In this document: one piece after another, positions 50,914 through 60,506 of the stretch | How positions within the stretch are numbered: the first letter of the stretch is position 1 | How the letters are laid out: each line of letters starts with the position of its first letter | Assembly: GCA_963724385.1 (NCBI GenBank) | Contig: CAVRUJ010000001.1 | Location: 1,984,001 to 2,048,000 of the forward strand | From: DASXQK01 sp963724385 | Lineage (GTDB): Bacteria > Pseudomonadota > Alphaproteobacteria > Dongiales > Dongiaceae | DNA: 64,000 nucleotides | Direction of reading: 5' to 3' | Made by a program: the position numbers and the translations under genes | The notes under the pieces: generated by a model | Seen by the model: the letters and a program-made list of their open reading frames with translations, nothing else | The model's database searches: none | What the model was told of the DNA's origin: nothing

Positions 50914-51472
50914 CGGGCGGCTCCCGCCTGGCGCCGCGACGCGCCGCAAGCCGGCGCTCCAATTCACGATTTGCCGACGTGAGAATTACCGTCACGTTTA
51001 GGGCCAGCATGGCGCTGCTTTTTTCCGCCTCACGCGCGAGACGCCGGGCGCGCGCCGCGGTGAACCCCTCGAGGGCGCTCATCTGGCCCCGGCGCGGCGC
51101 GTACTTCGCAATCCAGAAGTGAGGGCGCTTGGGATCGAGGACCGACAATTCCGGCAGCGCCAGTATCCCGGCGCGCGCGACCTCTTCCCAGCCGTCGGCT
51201 ACATCCTCATCACGCAGCCGGACCATGATGCCGCGCCGGGCGTCCTCGGGCGGAATGCCGAGCGCCGCGCAGGCCCCCACCAGCACAGCCTCGCAGACGT
51301 GCGAGTAGGCATAAGGCCTGAGGAAGTCGGCGGTGAGCGGAACGGTCGTTAGCCATTGCTCGCGGAGCTGCCACGCCTGGACGGCACGGCGCGTTGGCCA
51401 GCCGCGCCCCGCTGCCTCTATGTCGGCGGCGCTGTACGATTGGCCGGCAAGGTTGAGAGCGGAATGGACCAT
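50903..51472 (-). CDS. Unknown protein of the element
   Basis: A 189-residue protein, mainly helical, with the segment TRRAVQAWQLREQWLTTVPLTADFLRPYAYSHVCEAVLVGACAALGIPPED and a basic end (RELERRLAARRGARREPPDEQ). Family not recognised. ATG 51472. It is coupled to the acidic protein downstream. It may be a regulator or head-related protein, but nothing in the sequence says so. Confidence 0.55.
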   Translation of the reverse strand: MVHSALNLAGQSYSAADIEAAGRGWPTRRAVQAWQLREQWLTTVPLTADFLRPYAYSHVCEAVLVGACAALGIPPEDARRGIMVRLRDEDVADGWEEVARAGILALPELSVLDPKRPHFWIAKYAPRRGQMSALEGFTAARARRLAREAEKSSAMLALNVTVILTSANRELERRLAARRGARREPPDEQ

Positions 51473-51506
51473 GCGGACGGCAGATTACCCGCCCGGGTAC
51501 CTTCAG

Positions 51507-51695
51507 TCAAGACTTCGGACTAACGCGGCGCCCCGTTTTCCGCCGATCGCTCCTGGAGGCAAGGCCCAGGCGCACGAGCTCGCGGATTGCCTCGGCCCGG
51601 CTCGGCATGCGATGCGCGAACCGCCAGTCGTCGATTTTGGCGAGTTCGGCCTCGGACAGCGGCACGTGGACGCGCTCGGTTTTCGATTCGGCCAT
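51507..51695 (-). CDS. Ribbon-helix-helix (Arc/CopG-like) repressor
   Basis: A 62-residue DNA-binding protein: TERVHVPLSEAELAKIDDWRFAHRMPSRAEAIRELVRLGLAS is a complete ribbon-helix-helix unit, with the N-terminal strand for major-groove contact and a basic tail. It is divergent from the gene at 51813, and the shared promoter region carries a long dyad, so autoregulation is likely. Transcription from the TTGACA box at 51725-51730 would start about at the ATG, so the mRNA may be leaderless. A degenerate second copy lies at 52560. Confidence 0.9.
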   Translation of the reverse strand: MAESKTERVHVPLSEAELAKIDDWRFAHRMPSRAEAIRELVRLGLASRSDRRKTGRRVSPKS

Positions 51696-51724
51696 GCGAC
51701 GACGCTACCGAGTGGCCGACAGTG

Positions 51725-51791
51725 TGTCAATTGTGCTGCCTGCGCTTGACAGAGCGAGCGCGCTGGCAGATTGTCGGCACACACAGCACAA
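51725..51791. promoter_or_regulatory. Divergent promoter region with repressor dyad, copy 1
   Basis: TGTCAA (51725-51730, a minus-strand -35) and TTGACA (51746-51751, plus-strand -35) form an inverted pair. A -10-like GATTGT follows after 17 bases (51769). Outside them TTGTGCTG (51731) and CAGCACAA (51784) are inverted arms 53 bases apart. The same layout recurs in copy 2 with compensating changes. Confidence 0.7.
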
Positions 51792-51812
51792 CTAGCACAA
51801 GGAGACGACCCC

Positions 51813-52361
51813 ATGTCTAAGTACAAACCCATGCCGGCTGCTCGGTTTAACGAGACGGGGGCGCGGAGCGCGCTGTGTCTCGATGACGCCATCCTTCGGG
51901 ACGCGGCGACTTGGCATGAGCTAATGCCGCGCGCCCAGGCGCTGATCCTGCGCCGGCGCGAGATTGAGACTGCTCTGCCTAGTGAGTTCCGCCACGAGGG
52001 GATCGACCCGAGGGGGATCGCGAGCTGGGTAGGCGTGTCGGGCAAGCAAGTCGAACGCTGGCAACGATATCAGGAGGCCTTCCTGGGCCTGGGCCTTGGC
52101 GTGCTCAACGATGAGCTCGAGTCGCTGCTCGAACGCATCGGAGAGATCGAAACAAGGATCTCGCAAGCAGTACCTGCGACGGACAGCGGAGCCCTCGCGA
52201 TCGCCAAGGTGCTACTCTCTAGGGGGCAATTCCGGGTCATGCGGGAGCAGGGGGAAAACAGTTTCGATGGCGCCTTGCTTGCCACCGGCATGCTCTCGAT
52301 ACGTCGGCTTGAGCGATCTTTGCGAACCAAAACCCAAGCAGGCCGCTCCCTGGCGGAGTGA
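51813..52361 (+). CDS. Unknown protein of the element, paralogue 1
   Basis: A 182-residue protein with a charged N-terminal part, DDAILRDAATWHELMPRAQALILRRREIETALP, then a helical part ending GALAIAKVLLSRGQFRVMREQGENSFDGALL. It shares these blocks with the product of 52753-53280, so the two are diverged tandem copies. ATG 51813 with AAGGAGACG upstream. No known family. It is controlled by the copy 1 promoter region. Confidence 0.65.
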   Translation: MSKYKPMPAARFNETGARSALCLDDAILRDAATWHELMPRAQALILRRREIETALPSEFRHEGIDPRGIASWVGVSGKQVERWQRYQEAFLGLGLGVLNDELESLLERIGEIETRISQAVPATDSGALAIAKVLLSRGQFRVMREQGENSFDGALLATGMLSIRRLERSLRTKTQAGRSLAE

Positions 52362-52559
52362 TGCTGGCGCCGCGCGATGCGCCCCGGCAGCACGCTCCCC
52401 GCCCAATTGCCAGCGCGGTCCGCCGGCGACCCAGGGTCGGCGGCAGCGAGCCCCTTGGGGATCTCCGCGCGTGCCCGGCCGCGGCTGAGCGACGGCGCTG
52501 GCGCGCTGGGCCGGGCGCCCTGGCGGCACGGCCCAGCGCGCACTTGGCGGTGCGATCCG

Positions 52560-52637
52560 CCGGCGCCCTGGCGCACCTAGTGCCGACTTCGGGCGCGGAC
52601 AGCGGCACATGCACGCGTCCGGGTTTCGATTGGGCAC
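52560..52637 (-). pseudogene. Degenerate second copy of the ribbon-helix-helix gene
   Basis: Aligns with the first 25 or so codons of the repressor at 51695 (RVHVPLS is conserved). The start has changed from ATG to GTG and a single base is lost after the second codon, shifting the frame; similarity fades before the helices. It marks the edge of the duplicated module. Confidence 0.75.
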
Positions 52638-52665
52638 GCGACGCCGTCGCGGGGTCGCTGGGGCG

Positions 52666-52732
52666 TGTCAATTGTGCCGCCTGTGCTTGACAGAGCGAGC
52701 GCGCCGGCGGATTGTCGGCACATACGGCACAA
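52666..52732. promoter_or_regulatory. Divergent promoter region with repressor dyad, copy 2
   Basis: Same order and spacing as copy 1: TGTCAA 52666, TTGACA 52687, GATTGT 52710, and arms TTGTGCCG (52672) and CGGCACAA (52725), again 53 bases apart. The T-to-C change in one arm is matched by A-to-G in the other. Confidence 0.7.
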
Positions 52733-52752
52733 CAAACACATAGGAGACTGCA

Positions 52753-53280
52753 ATGGCCGCTCTAAAATCCGCCGCTTCGGCCGGGGAAAGCGAACCAATC
52801 TCGGCTTGTGCCCAGGCCCTCGACGAGCCCATCATCAGGGACGCGCTGGCGCTCGGGGGCGTGATGCCTCACTTCTACGCTCTGCTGGCGCGTCGCGATC
52901 AGGTCCGCAAGGCCCTTCCCGCCGAGTTTGAGGGCACTATTGATCCTCGCGACGCCAGCGCCCTTGTTGACACGCGGTGCCCTGGTGGCGCCGAGCTCGC
53001 CGAACGGCTGCGCCGCCACGAGAGGGCATTCGCCGACCTCGGGCTCGACCGCATCGAGGACGAGATCGGGCCGCTCGCCGATCAAGTCGCCGAGCTCGAG
53101 CAGCGACTCGCTGATGCCGTGCCGGTGACCGCGCGCGGGGCCATGGCGATCGTCAGAGCCGTCCTTCGCAGGGGCCTGCTTGAAGCAATTCGGGACGGCG
53201 GTCGCGATACCTTCGATGCCGAGCTCCTGGATAGGGCCGATCGCGCGGCCCTCTTTGTCGAGGGGCAACTGCCCGCGTAG
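52753..53280 (+). CDS. Unknown protein of the element, paralogue 2
   Basis: A 175-residue protein homologous to paralogue 1 over DEPIIRDALALGG and GAMAIVRAVLRRGLLEAIRDGGRDTFDAELL. The middle is leucine/glutamate-rich and may form a coiled coil (LADQVAELEQRLADAV). ATG 52753 with AGGAGA upstream. Its promoter keeps the operator geometry, so the remaining repressor could still control it although its own repressor copy is broken. Confidence 0.65.
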   Translation: MAALKSAASAGESEPISACAQALDEPIIRDALALGGVMPHFYALLARRDQVRKALPAEFEGTIDPRDASALVDTRCPGGAELAERLRRHERAFADLGLDRIEDEIGPLADQVAELEQRLADAVPVTARGAMAIVRAVLRRGLLEAIRDGGRDTFDAELLDRADRAALFVEGQLPA

Positions 53281-53469
53281 CGCCTCACCATCGCTCAAGC
53301 GTGGATCCGCGATGCGGTGCCTCGGGAACCGGGAGGGTCCGGGCCGTTAACCGAAATCCGGTTAAAAAAAGATTCCGACAATTTCCCGGGCGCTTTTTTG
53401 TCGTCAGGCCCCCGGTCCAGGGGGGCACGCTTCGAATTATTTGACCCCCCCCCGGTGCCTGGCCCGCGC

Positions 53470-53710
53470 GGTCCATGCGTGGTCCATACTAGCCCGAGCA
53501 AGTTCAGCAAATTCTATAGGGTCGGTCTATGTGGTCCATGTGGTCTATGTACTTACGGGGTGTACATGCGCGCATGCGCGCGTGCGCGCGCATGCGGACT
53601 TGGCAAATCGCGCAGACCACATGGACCATGACTCCACCGCCCTGATTCGCTTAGGGTTTTGGTCTATTCTGCATGGACCACGCATGGACCACGCATGGAC
53701 CGCGTGGACC
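53470..53710. other. Iteron-rich, origin-like region
   Basis: GGTCCATG or GGTCTATG occurs at 53470, 53481 (as GGTCCATA), 53524, 53533, 53542 and 53661 (as GGTCTATT). The inverted form CATGGACC occurs at 53620, 53672, 53683 and 53694, the last three in 11-base steps. Between the two clusters, 53561-53596 is a strictly alternating pyrimidine-purine run (36 bases). It adjoins the primase-helicase gene, so replication origin is the best guess. The rest of 53281-53718 has no gene; AT-rich patches lie at about 53355 and 53430. Confidence 0.65.
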
Positions 53711-53718
53711 GGGGATCG

Positions 53719-55149
53719 CTACGCCATCGGGGGCCGGTCCCCTGCCTCGTCGCCCCAATCGGCGTCCTGGCCCAGGAGCTCGTCGAAGTGCCGGCGGCAG
53801 TCGTCGAGTGGCGGCAGGCGGTAGCACCAGGCGCGCCGCCGGCGCGGCAATCCCTGATCATCGGCCTCAGCGAACCATGGCCGCGTTCGCTCTAGGCGCC
53901 CGGGAACGAGCTTGCGCAGCGCGTGGCCCAACTGGTCATCGGTGAGCCGATGCCGCTCGCCCTTGAGATCGCAAAAGGCCACGTAGGAGGCGTAAAGCGC
54001 GGTGGTCTGCACGGGATCGTCGCCCCACTCGTCGCGCGAGGCAGTCGGAGCGCCGTGCCGTAGCCTACCGTACCACCAGGCTACCTCCGGGCGCATGCTC
54101 GCGATCTTCTGGTCCCTGAGCGCCTCGGTTTTCGGGATGTGGCGCACATCAGCGGCAGCCAGGTCGAAGCGCAGGAGCCACCCCAGGAGAGCCTCGCGAC
54201 CACCAGTGCTCATCTCCGCGTCAACGGCCGCGAAGTACCCGTGATTTTGCATCGCGGCCTCGCCAAGATCGAGGACCGCAAAGCGCCGCTCCTCGAATCC
54301 GGCTGGGATCACCCAATCGGCGTTTGAGGTGACCAGGAGCCGCACGAGGTTTCGAGTTTTTATGGGATCCACGCCCTTGCGCTCGATCATCTGCTCCGAG
54401 CCAGTGACGAGCCCCTTGAGCAGGCCCTCGGCCTGCTTGTCGCCCGCCCAGAATCCCTCGTCGGCCTGCAGCAGCAGACATGCCGCCAGGTGCGCATTGA
54501 ACTGGCCGACCAAGTACCGGGCGCTGGCGACGAGAACCCAATGATCCGGAAACAGCGAGCCGATGACCTGCCCAACTTTGGTCTTGCCCGTCCCCTGCCT
54601 CCCGCGGAGCACGAGCGCCGTGCCGATTCTTTCGGCGGGTCGCTGAACCATGTGGGCGAACCAGGCGCACACCCAATTGAAAAGGGCTTCGTCGCCGCGC
54701 GCGACGTTAGTCCGTAGATGGTCCATGAAGGTCGGGCAGGCCTTCCACGGGTCGCGGTCGCTCGGCACGACGGTGAAGCCGCGCCACAGGTTATATGCGC
54801 CCTCTGGCGCGCCCTCGGGAGCAAAGACGAGATTGGAATAGCTGCGACGCAGCTTGTGGCCCACCCAGAGCGCGCCGACGCCTTCGTACTTGCCCGAACG
54901 CGCGCGGTATTGCTCATTGGCGTGCCAGATTTTGAAATCCGAGATCGGCATGAGCTCAATCACGGAGCGGCCGTCCGGCGCGCGCTCCTCGCATATCACC
55001 GAACATCGGCCGCCAACTTTCACCATGGCGAAGCTGAGGTTGAGCCGCTCAATCGCGGCCGCGATCTTGGCGGTTTCCGCATATCTTCGCCGGCTCTTCG
55101 GCGCCGGCGCCGCGACCGCGAGCGCCTGGCTCACTTGCTCAGCGGCCAT
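53719..55149 (-). CDS. Primase-helicase (DUF5906/D5-like, superfamily 3 ATPase)
   Basis: Replication protein of about 476 residues. The ATPase core has Walker A RGRQGTGKTKVG, a Walker B region LLLQADEGFWAG, a sensor segment LVRLLVTSNADWVIPAG and the RRFAVLDLG motif typical of D5/NrS-1-like helicases. The N-terminal 150 residues (ICEERAPDGRSVIELMPISDFKIW) precede it; no zinc or TOPRIM motif is obvious, so a primase activity is unproven. ATG 55149 overlaps the end of the zinc-ribbon gene. It probably initiates replication at the iteron region just downstream. Confidence 0.88.
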   Translation of the reverse strand: MAAEQVSQALAVAAPAPKSRRRYAETAKIAAAIERLNLSFAMVKVGGRCSVICEERAPDGRSVIELMPISDFKIWHANEQYRARSGKYEGVGALWVGHKLRRSYSNLVFAPEGAPEGAYNLWRGFTVVPSDRDPWKACPTFMDHLRTNVARGDEALFNWVCAWFAHMVQRPAERIGTALVLRGRQGTGKTKVGQVIGSLFPDHWVLVASARYLVGQFNAHLAACLLLQADEGFWAGDKQAEGLLKGLVTGSEQMIERKGVDPIKTRNLVRLLVTSNADWVIPAGFEERRFAVLDLGEAAMQNHGYFAAVDAEMSTGGREALLGWLLRFDLAAADVRHIPKTEALRDQKIASMRPEVAWWYGRLRHGAPTASRDEWGDDPVQTTALYASYVAFCDLKGERHRLTDDQLGHALRKLVPGRLERTRPWFAEADDQGLPRRRRAWCYRLPPLDDCRRHFDELLGQDADWGDEAGDRPPMA

Positions 55150-55366
55150 CGCGCCGCGCCGGCCCGATTTCGACCAGCGTGCCGCCATTGACTGGCACGC
55201 CTGCAAGGCAGGCAGCGCACTCGACGCCGACGATTGTGAGCCCCCTAGGTAGCCGGCGGACCAGCACGCCACAGGTTGCGCCGCCGCACCTGCTGCAGCG
55301 GAGAGTCGCCGTGCCGCGCGGCATGAGCCAAGACCTAAGAGGGTCCTTCGAAGCGGGGCAGTTCAT
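55139..55366 (-). CDS. Small zinc-ribbon protein
   Basis: About 75 residues from ATG 55366 (or 61 from ATG 55324). Two CxxC pairs, LRCSRCGG and VECAACLAG, frame a beta-rich segment, giving a likely zinc ribbon. It may regulate or assist the coupled primase-helicase, whose start it overlaps by 11 bases. Family not named. The 143 bases to attR hold no gene. Confidence 0.65.
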   Translation of the reverse strand: MNCPASKDPLRSWLMPRGTATLRCSRCGGATCGVLVRRLPRGLTIVGVECAACLAGVPVNGGTLVEIGPARRDGR

Positions 55367-55509
55367 TCTCGCAACGTCCGAACGCCGCCGGAACGCGCTG
55401 CACGGATTTTGCACGCATCGGCCTGCCAATTCGTGTTCCGTTCTGCATCGTCCTGCCGAACGCGGGCGCCCTCCAAGGTGCACCGGAGTCCGATTTCCCT
55501 TGGTTTAAG

Positions 55510-55556
55510 TGGTGGGCGCTGTAGGGATTGAACCTACGACCCCACCCGTGTGAAGG
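55510..55556. other. attR: 47-bp repeat inside the reconstituted tRNA-Val
   Basis: Right copy of the direct repeat, identical to 47082-47128. It supplies the 3' half, including CCA, of the functional tRNA gene that continues to 55584. Confidence 0.9.
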
Positions 55557-55584
55557 GTGTGCTCTCCCGCTGAGCTAAGCGCCC
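55510..55584 (-). tRNA. tRNA-Val (anticodon CAC), CCA encoded
   Basis: Folds as a full cloverleaf on the minus strand. Acceptor stem GGGCGCT with AGCGCCC, D arm GCTC/GAGC, anticodon stem CACCC/GGGTG with loop TTCACAC (anticodon CAC), 5-base variable loop, T arm GTAGG/CCTAC with TTCAATC, then A and CCA. The 3' half is duplicated at 47082-47128 by the element. Confidence 0.97.
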
Positions 55585-55740
55585 ATCCCCGAAGGCGGCC
55601 ACGAAGGATCGGGGCCGCAGGACAGGGGGGCTCTCTTAGGTCCGGCGGCCGCGTCTGTCAACCGCGCCCGGGCCCCGGCCGACGCCATGGCCCCGGGGAT
55701 TGCCCCGAATTCGCCCGAATCTGGGCTATAGTCCCGTGCC

Positions 55741-56535
55741 ATGGCCGCTTTGCGAAGCATCCTGGCCGCCGTTCTTCTGGTGGCCCTGCTTGCCAGCCCG
55801 GCGATGCCGCGCTCACCGGCGCGCGTCCGCCTGGATTATGCCGGGTTCCTGGTCGATGCCGAGGTGCTCTATGCCCGGGTGGACGTGAGCCTCGGCGAGG
55901 GCACGGGGCCCTATCGGATGAACCTCTCGAGCGGGCTCGTGGGCACGCTGGGCCAGCTCTATCCTTTCCACCTGCTGGCCTCCAGCCAGGGCAAGGTCGC
56001 AGGGCCGGGGCCCTTGCCGCTACGCTACACCAGCGAGTTCACCCTGTTCGAAACGCGGCAGACCATGACGCTCACCTATGGCGCCCATGGCGCGGTGCGC
56101 CTGGCCGACGACCCGCCGACGGAGGAGGGGCAGATCGCCAAGGCGCGCGGGCTTCTCGCCGGCACGATCGATCCCCTGAGCGCGGCGCTCGCGGTCGCCC
56201 ATGAAGTAGCGCGCGTGGGGCGTTGCGAGGGCGAGCTGCATGTCTTCGACGGCGCCCGGCGGTATGATCTCAGCCTCCATCCCGCGCCCGACGGCCTGGC
56301 GATCCCGCGGTTTGAGCTGCCGGTAGAGGGCGAACCCATTGCTTGCGACGCGGGGCTCACCCTGATCTCGGGCTTTCCCCAGGACGCCGTCGAGTCCGGC
56401 ATGTATCCCAAGACGGCGCGCTTCTGGCTCGCCCCGAACCTGGCTGGGCCCTTGCCGGCGCTCCTCCGTCTCGAAGCCGATAGCGGGCTCGGCCCCATCC
56501 ATCTCGATCTCCGGGACGTGCTGCCCCAGTCATAG
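55741..56535 (+). CDS. DUF3108 periplasmic protein
   Basis: A 264-residue exported protein with a signal peptide (cleavage near AMPRSP) and the DUF3108 pattern: LDYAGFLVDAEVLYARVDVSL early, YTSEFTLFETRQTMTLTYG, RLADDPPTEEGQIAKARGLLAGTIDPLSA and a late DLSLHPAP-like strand. The function of the family is unknown; it is usually a chromosomal gene near cell-envelope loci. ATG 55741. It precedes glmU by 89 bases. Confidence 0.85.
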   Translation: MAALRSILAAVLLVALLASPAMPRSPARVRLDYAGFLVDAEVLYARVDVSLGEGTGPYRMNLSSGLVGTLGQLYPFHLLASSQGKVAGPGPLPLRYTSEFTLFETRQTMTLTYGAHGAVRLADDPPTEEGQIAKARGLLAGTIDPLSAALAVAHEVARVGRCEGELHVFDGARRYDLSLHPAPDGLAIPRFELPVEGEPIACDAGLTLISGFPQDAVESGMYPKTARFWLAPNLAGPLPALLRLEADSGLGPIHLDLRDVLPQS

Positions 56536-56624
56536 CTCTTTGCCCGCGTTGCCCGCTTGGACCCGCGCCGGGCCTGTGGCAGGTTGCGTCGGAAGCAAGT
56601 CGTTGTTGGTGAAGAGTCGCGTTC

Positions 56625-57998
56625 ATGGCTGAGCGGAGCGCAGCGAAAACCGGACCGGGCCTGGCCGCCGTGTTGTTGGCGGCGGGCAAGGGCACGCGCA
56701 TGAAATCGCGCTTGCCCAAAGTGCTGCATCCCATCGCCGGACGCCCCATGATCGCCCATGTGCTGGCCAGTCTGGCGCCGCTGGCGCCCGATCCCGCGGT
56801 CGTCGTCGTCGGCCCCGGCATGGCCGGGGTGGAAGCCGCCGTGGCGCCCTATCGAACGGCCGTGCAGGAGCCTCAGCTCGGCACCGGCCATGCCGTGCTG
56901 GCCGCGCGCGAGGCGCTGGGCGAAGGGGCCGACGATCTTCTGATCCTCTATGGCGACACGCCCTTCATCTCGACCGCGACGCTCCGGCGCCTGGTCGAGC
57001 GCCGGCGTCAAAGCGATGCGCCCGCCGCGGTGGTTCTGGGCATGCGGCCAGCCGACCCCGCCCAATATGGCCGCCTGGTGGTCAACGGCAGCGGCCGGCT
57101 CGAGGCGATCGTGGAATTCGCCGACGCGGACGAGGCTCTTCGGCGCCAGGGCCTGTGCAATTCGGGCGTGATGGCGGTGGATGGCCAGCGCATCTGGGAT
57201 CTGCTGGCCCGCCTCGGGCGCGACAACGCCAAGGGCGAGTATTACCTGACCGACATCGTGCGCCTCGCCCATGCCGACGGCCTCGGCGCCGTGGCGCTGG
57301 AGGCCCCGGCCGAAGAGCTGCTCGGCATCAACAGCCGGGCCGAGTTGGCGGCGGCCGAGGCCGCCATGCAAAAGCATCTCCGGCATCACGCCATGGAGGA
57401 AGGTGCTACGCTCATCGATCCCTCGACGGTGTGGCTGAGCTTCGATACCAGGCTCGGGCGCGACGTGACCGTTGGCCCCAATGTCTTTTTCGGTCCCGGC
57501 GTCGAGGTCGCCGACGGGGCTGAGATCCGCGGCTTCTGCCATCTCGAGGGCGCAAGGGTTGGTGAAGGCGCGGTGATCGGCCCCTTCGCCAGGCTCCGGC
57601 CCGGCAGCGTCATCGGCGACAAAGCGCGGGTCGGCAATTTCGTCGAGACCAAGAACCTGCGGCTTGCCGCCGGGGCCAAGGCCAATCACCTCGCCTATCT
57701 GGGCGATGCCAAGGTGGGCGAGGGGGCCAATGTGGGCGCGGGCACCATCACCTGCAATTACGACGGCTACGGCAAATACGAGACGACCATCGGCGCCGGC
57801 GCCTTCATCGGCACCAACAGTTCTCTCGTGGCCCCGGTGACCATTGGGCCGGGCGCCATCGTCGCCGCAGGAAGCGTGGTCACCGAGGACGTGCCGGCGG
57901 ATGCCCTGGCCATCGCGCGCGCCCGCCAGGAGCAGAAGCCAGGTTGGGCGATCCTGTTCCGCCAGATGAAGCAGAAGCTGAAACCCGCCAAACCCTGA
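56625..57998 (+). CDS. glmU: Bifunctional UDP-GlcNAc pyrophosphorylase/GlcN-1-P acetyltransferase
   Basis: Two-domain enzyme of 457 residues making UDP-GlcNAc for peptidoglycan and LPS. The N-domain has the nucleotidyltransferase motif LAAGKGTRMKSRLPKVLHPI and LYGDTPFI. The C-domain is a left-handed beta-helix with hexapeptide repeats, catalytic RLRPGS, NHLAYLGDAKVGE and NVGAGTITCNYDGYGK. Full family length. The stop is 19 bases before glmS, so the two form an operon for hexosamine supply. Confidence 0.98.
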   Translation: MAERSAAKTGPGLAAVLLAAGKGTRMKSRLPKVLHPIAGRPMIAHVLASLAPLAPDPAVVVVGPGMAGVEAAVAPYRTAVQEPQLGTGHAVLAAREALGEGADDLLILYGDTPFISTATLRRLVERRRQSDAPAAVVLGMRPADPAQYGRLVVNGSGRLEAIVEFADADEALRRQGLCNSGVMAVDGQRIWDLLARLGRDNAKGEYYLTDIVRLAHADGLGAVALEAPAEELLGINSRAELAAAEAAMQKHLRHHAMEEGATLIDPSTVWLSFDTRLGRDVTVGPNVFFGPGVEVADGAEIRGFCHLEGARVGEGAVIGPFARLRPGSVIGDKARVGNFVETKNLRLAAGAKANHLAYLGDAKVGEGANVGAGTITCNYDGYGKYETTIGAGAFIGTNSSLVAPVTIGPGAIVAAGSVVTEDVPADALAIARARQEQKPGWAILFRQMKQKLKPAKP

Positions 57999-58017
57999 GC
58001 AGCAGAAGGTCGAAGCC

Positions 58018-59838
<1,821 letters not shown>

Positions 59839-59867
59839 GCCCTCACCTGCCTCGCATTCGCTCGGCA

Positions 59868-59917
59868 CCCTCTCCCGCAATGCGGGAGAGGGGGGACCCA
59901 TCGCATCAGCGATGGGT
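59868..59917. terminator. Double hairpin between convergent genes
   Basis: A 12-bp inverted repeat (59868-59879 with 59881-59892) and a second one, ACCCATCGC with GCGATGGGT (59896-59904 with 59909-59917). They fill the gap between glmS and the convergent gene; there is no T tract, so they may also be a dispersed intergenic element. Confidence 0.6.
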
Positions 59918-59930
59918 GGGTGAGGGTGAG

Positions 59931-60410
59931 CTAAACTCCGACGCAGGCTTGGCCCTCCACGGGCATCTTGTCGGGATTGCCGGGCTTGCGGACTAGGCTG
60001 TAGGCATTGAGCACCCAGGGGCCGACCAGGCTCGGGTAGTAGAAGTTCAGCCGGTCGCCATTGCGGTAGAGACGGAAGCAGGCGGGCCGGCCCTGGTTGA
60101 AGGCGTCGTAGCGGAAGCAGACCAGGCCGCCCGCGACCCACCAATGACCGGCATAGACGCAGTCGTATTGCCGATAGGCCGTGCGCCCGTCGGGGGAATG
60201 ATATTCCGCCCAGGCAAGCCCGTTGACGTAGCGGCCATAGAGCGTCTGGTCCTTGAGCAAGGCCTCGATCGCCGCCTTGTCGCTCACCCGCTCGCCGGGC
60301 GTATCGGCGCCGCTCTCCTGGGCGAAGGCGCCGCCGGCGAAGAGAGCCAAGGCGAGCCAGGCGAAGACAAACAGGCGAGGCAAGGGGACCATCCGAGGGC
60401 TGGCCGACAT
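59931..60410 (-). CDS. Exported protein of unknown function
   Basis: A 159-residue protein with a signal peptide (hydrophobic FVFAWLALALFAGGAFA, cleavage before QESG). Mature part LLKDQTLYGRYVNGLAWAEYHSPDGRTAYRQYDCVYAGHWWVAGGLVCFRYD has three cysteines and aromatic repeats. Family not recognised. The start is ATG 60410; ATG 60392 or 60434 are alternatives. It is convergent with glmS. Confidence 0.7.
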   Translation of the reverse strand: MSASPRMVPLPRLFVFAWLALALFAGGAFAQESGADTPGERVSDKAAIEALLKDQTLYGRYVNGLAWAEYHSPDGRTAYRQYDCVYAGHWWVAGGLVCFRYDAFNQGRPACFRLYRNGDRLNFYYPSLVGPWVLNAYSLVRKPGNPDKMPVEGQACVGV

Positions 60411-60506
60411 GCCGCGAGCTTGGCAAAGAACCATGGCAAGATTATGGAATAGCGCGGCGCTGGGTTTCCCCGCACCATTCGACCGGCGCCGCCGACGGAG
60501 ATGCCG

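Larger units (their letters stand above)
47082..55556. mobile_element. Integrated satellite-like element in tRNA-Val(CAC)
   Basis: An 8.4-kb element bounded by 47-bp direct repeats (47082-47128 and 55510-55556) that equal the 3' half of the tRNA-Val gene including CCA. Between them lie a tyrosine integrase, an AlpA-like protein, a capsid gene, several unknown phage-type genes, a repressor module with duplicated promoters, an origin-like region and a primase-helicase. It lacks portal, terminase, protease, tail and lysis genes, so it fits a phage satellite or a decayed prophage. The tRNA is rebuilt at the right end. Boundaries are seen in sequence; mobility is inferred. Confidence 0.85.

Noticed and set aside
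53355..53400. Inverted repeat next to an A run as a terminator of the gene ending at 53280
   Set aside because: The run after the stem is A on the plus strand, so it is not a terminator for the plus-strand gene.
47129..55509. Complete prophage
   Set aside because: Only 8.4 kb and no portal, terminase, tail, holin or lysin genes.
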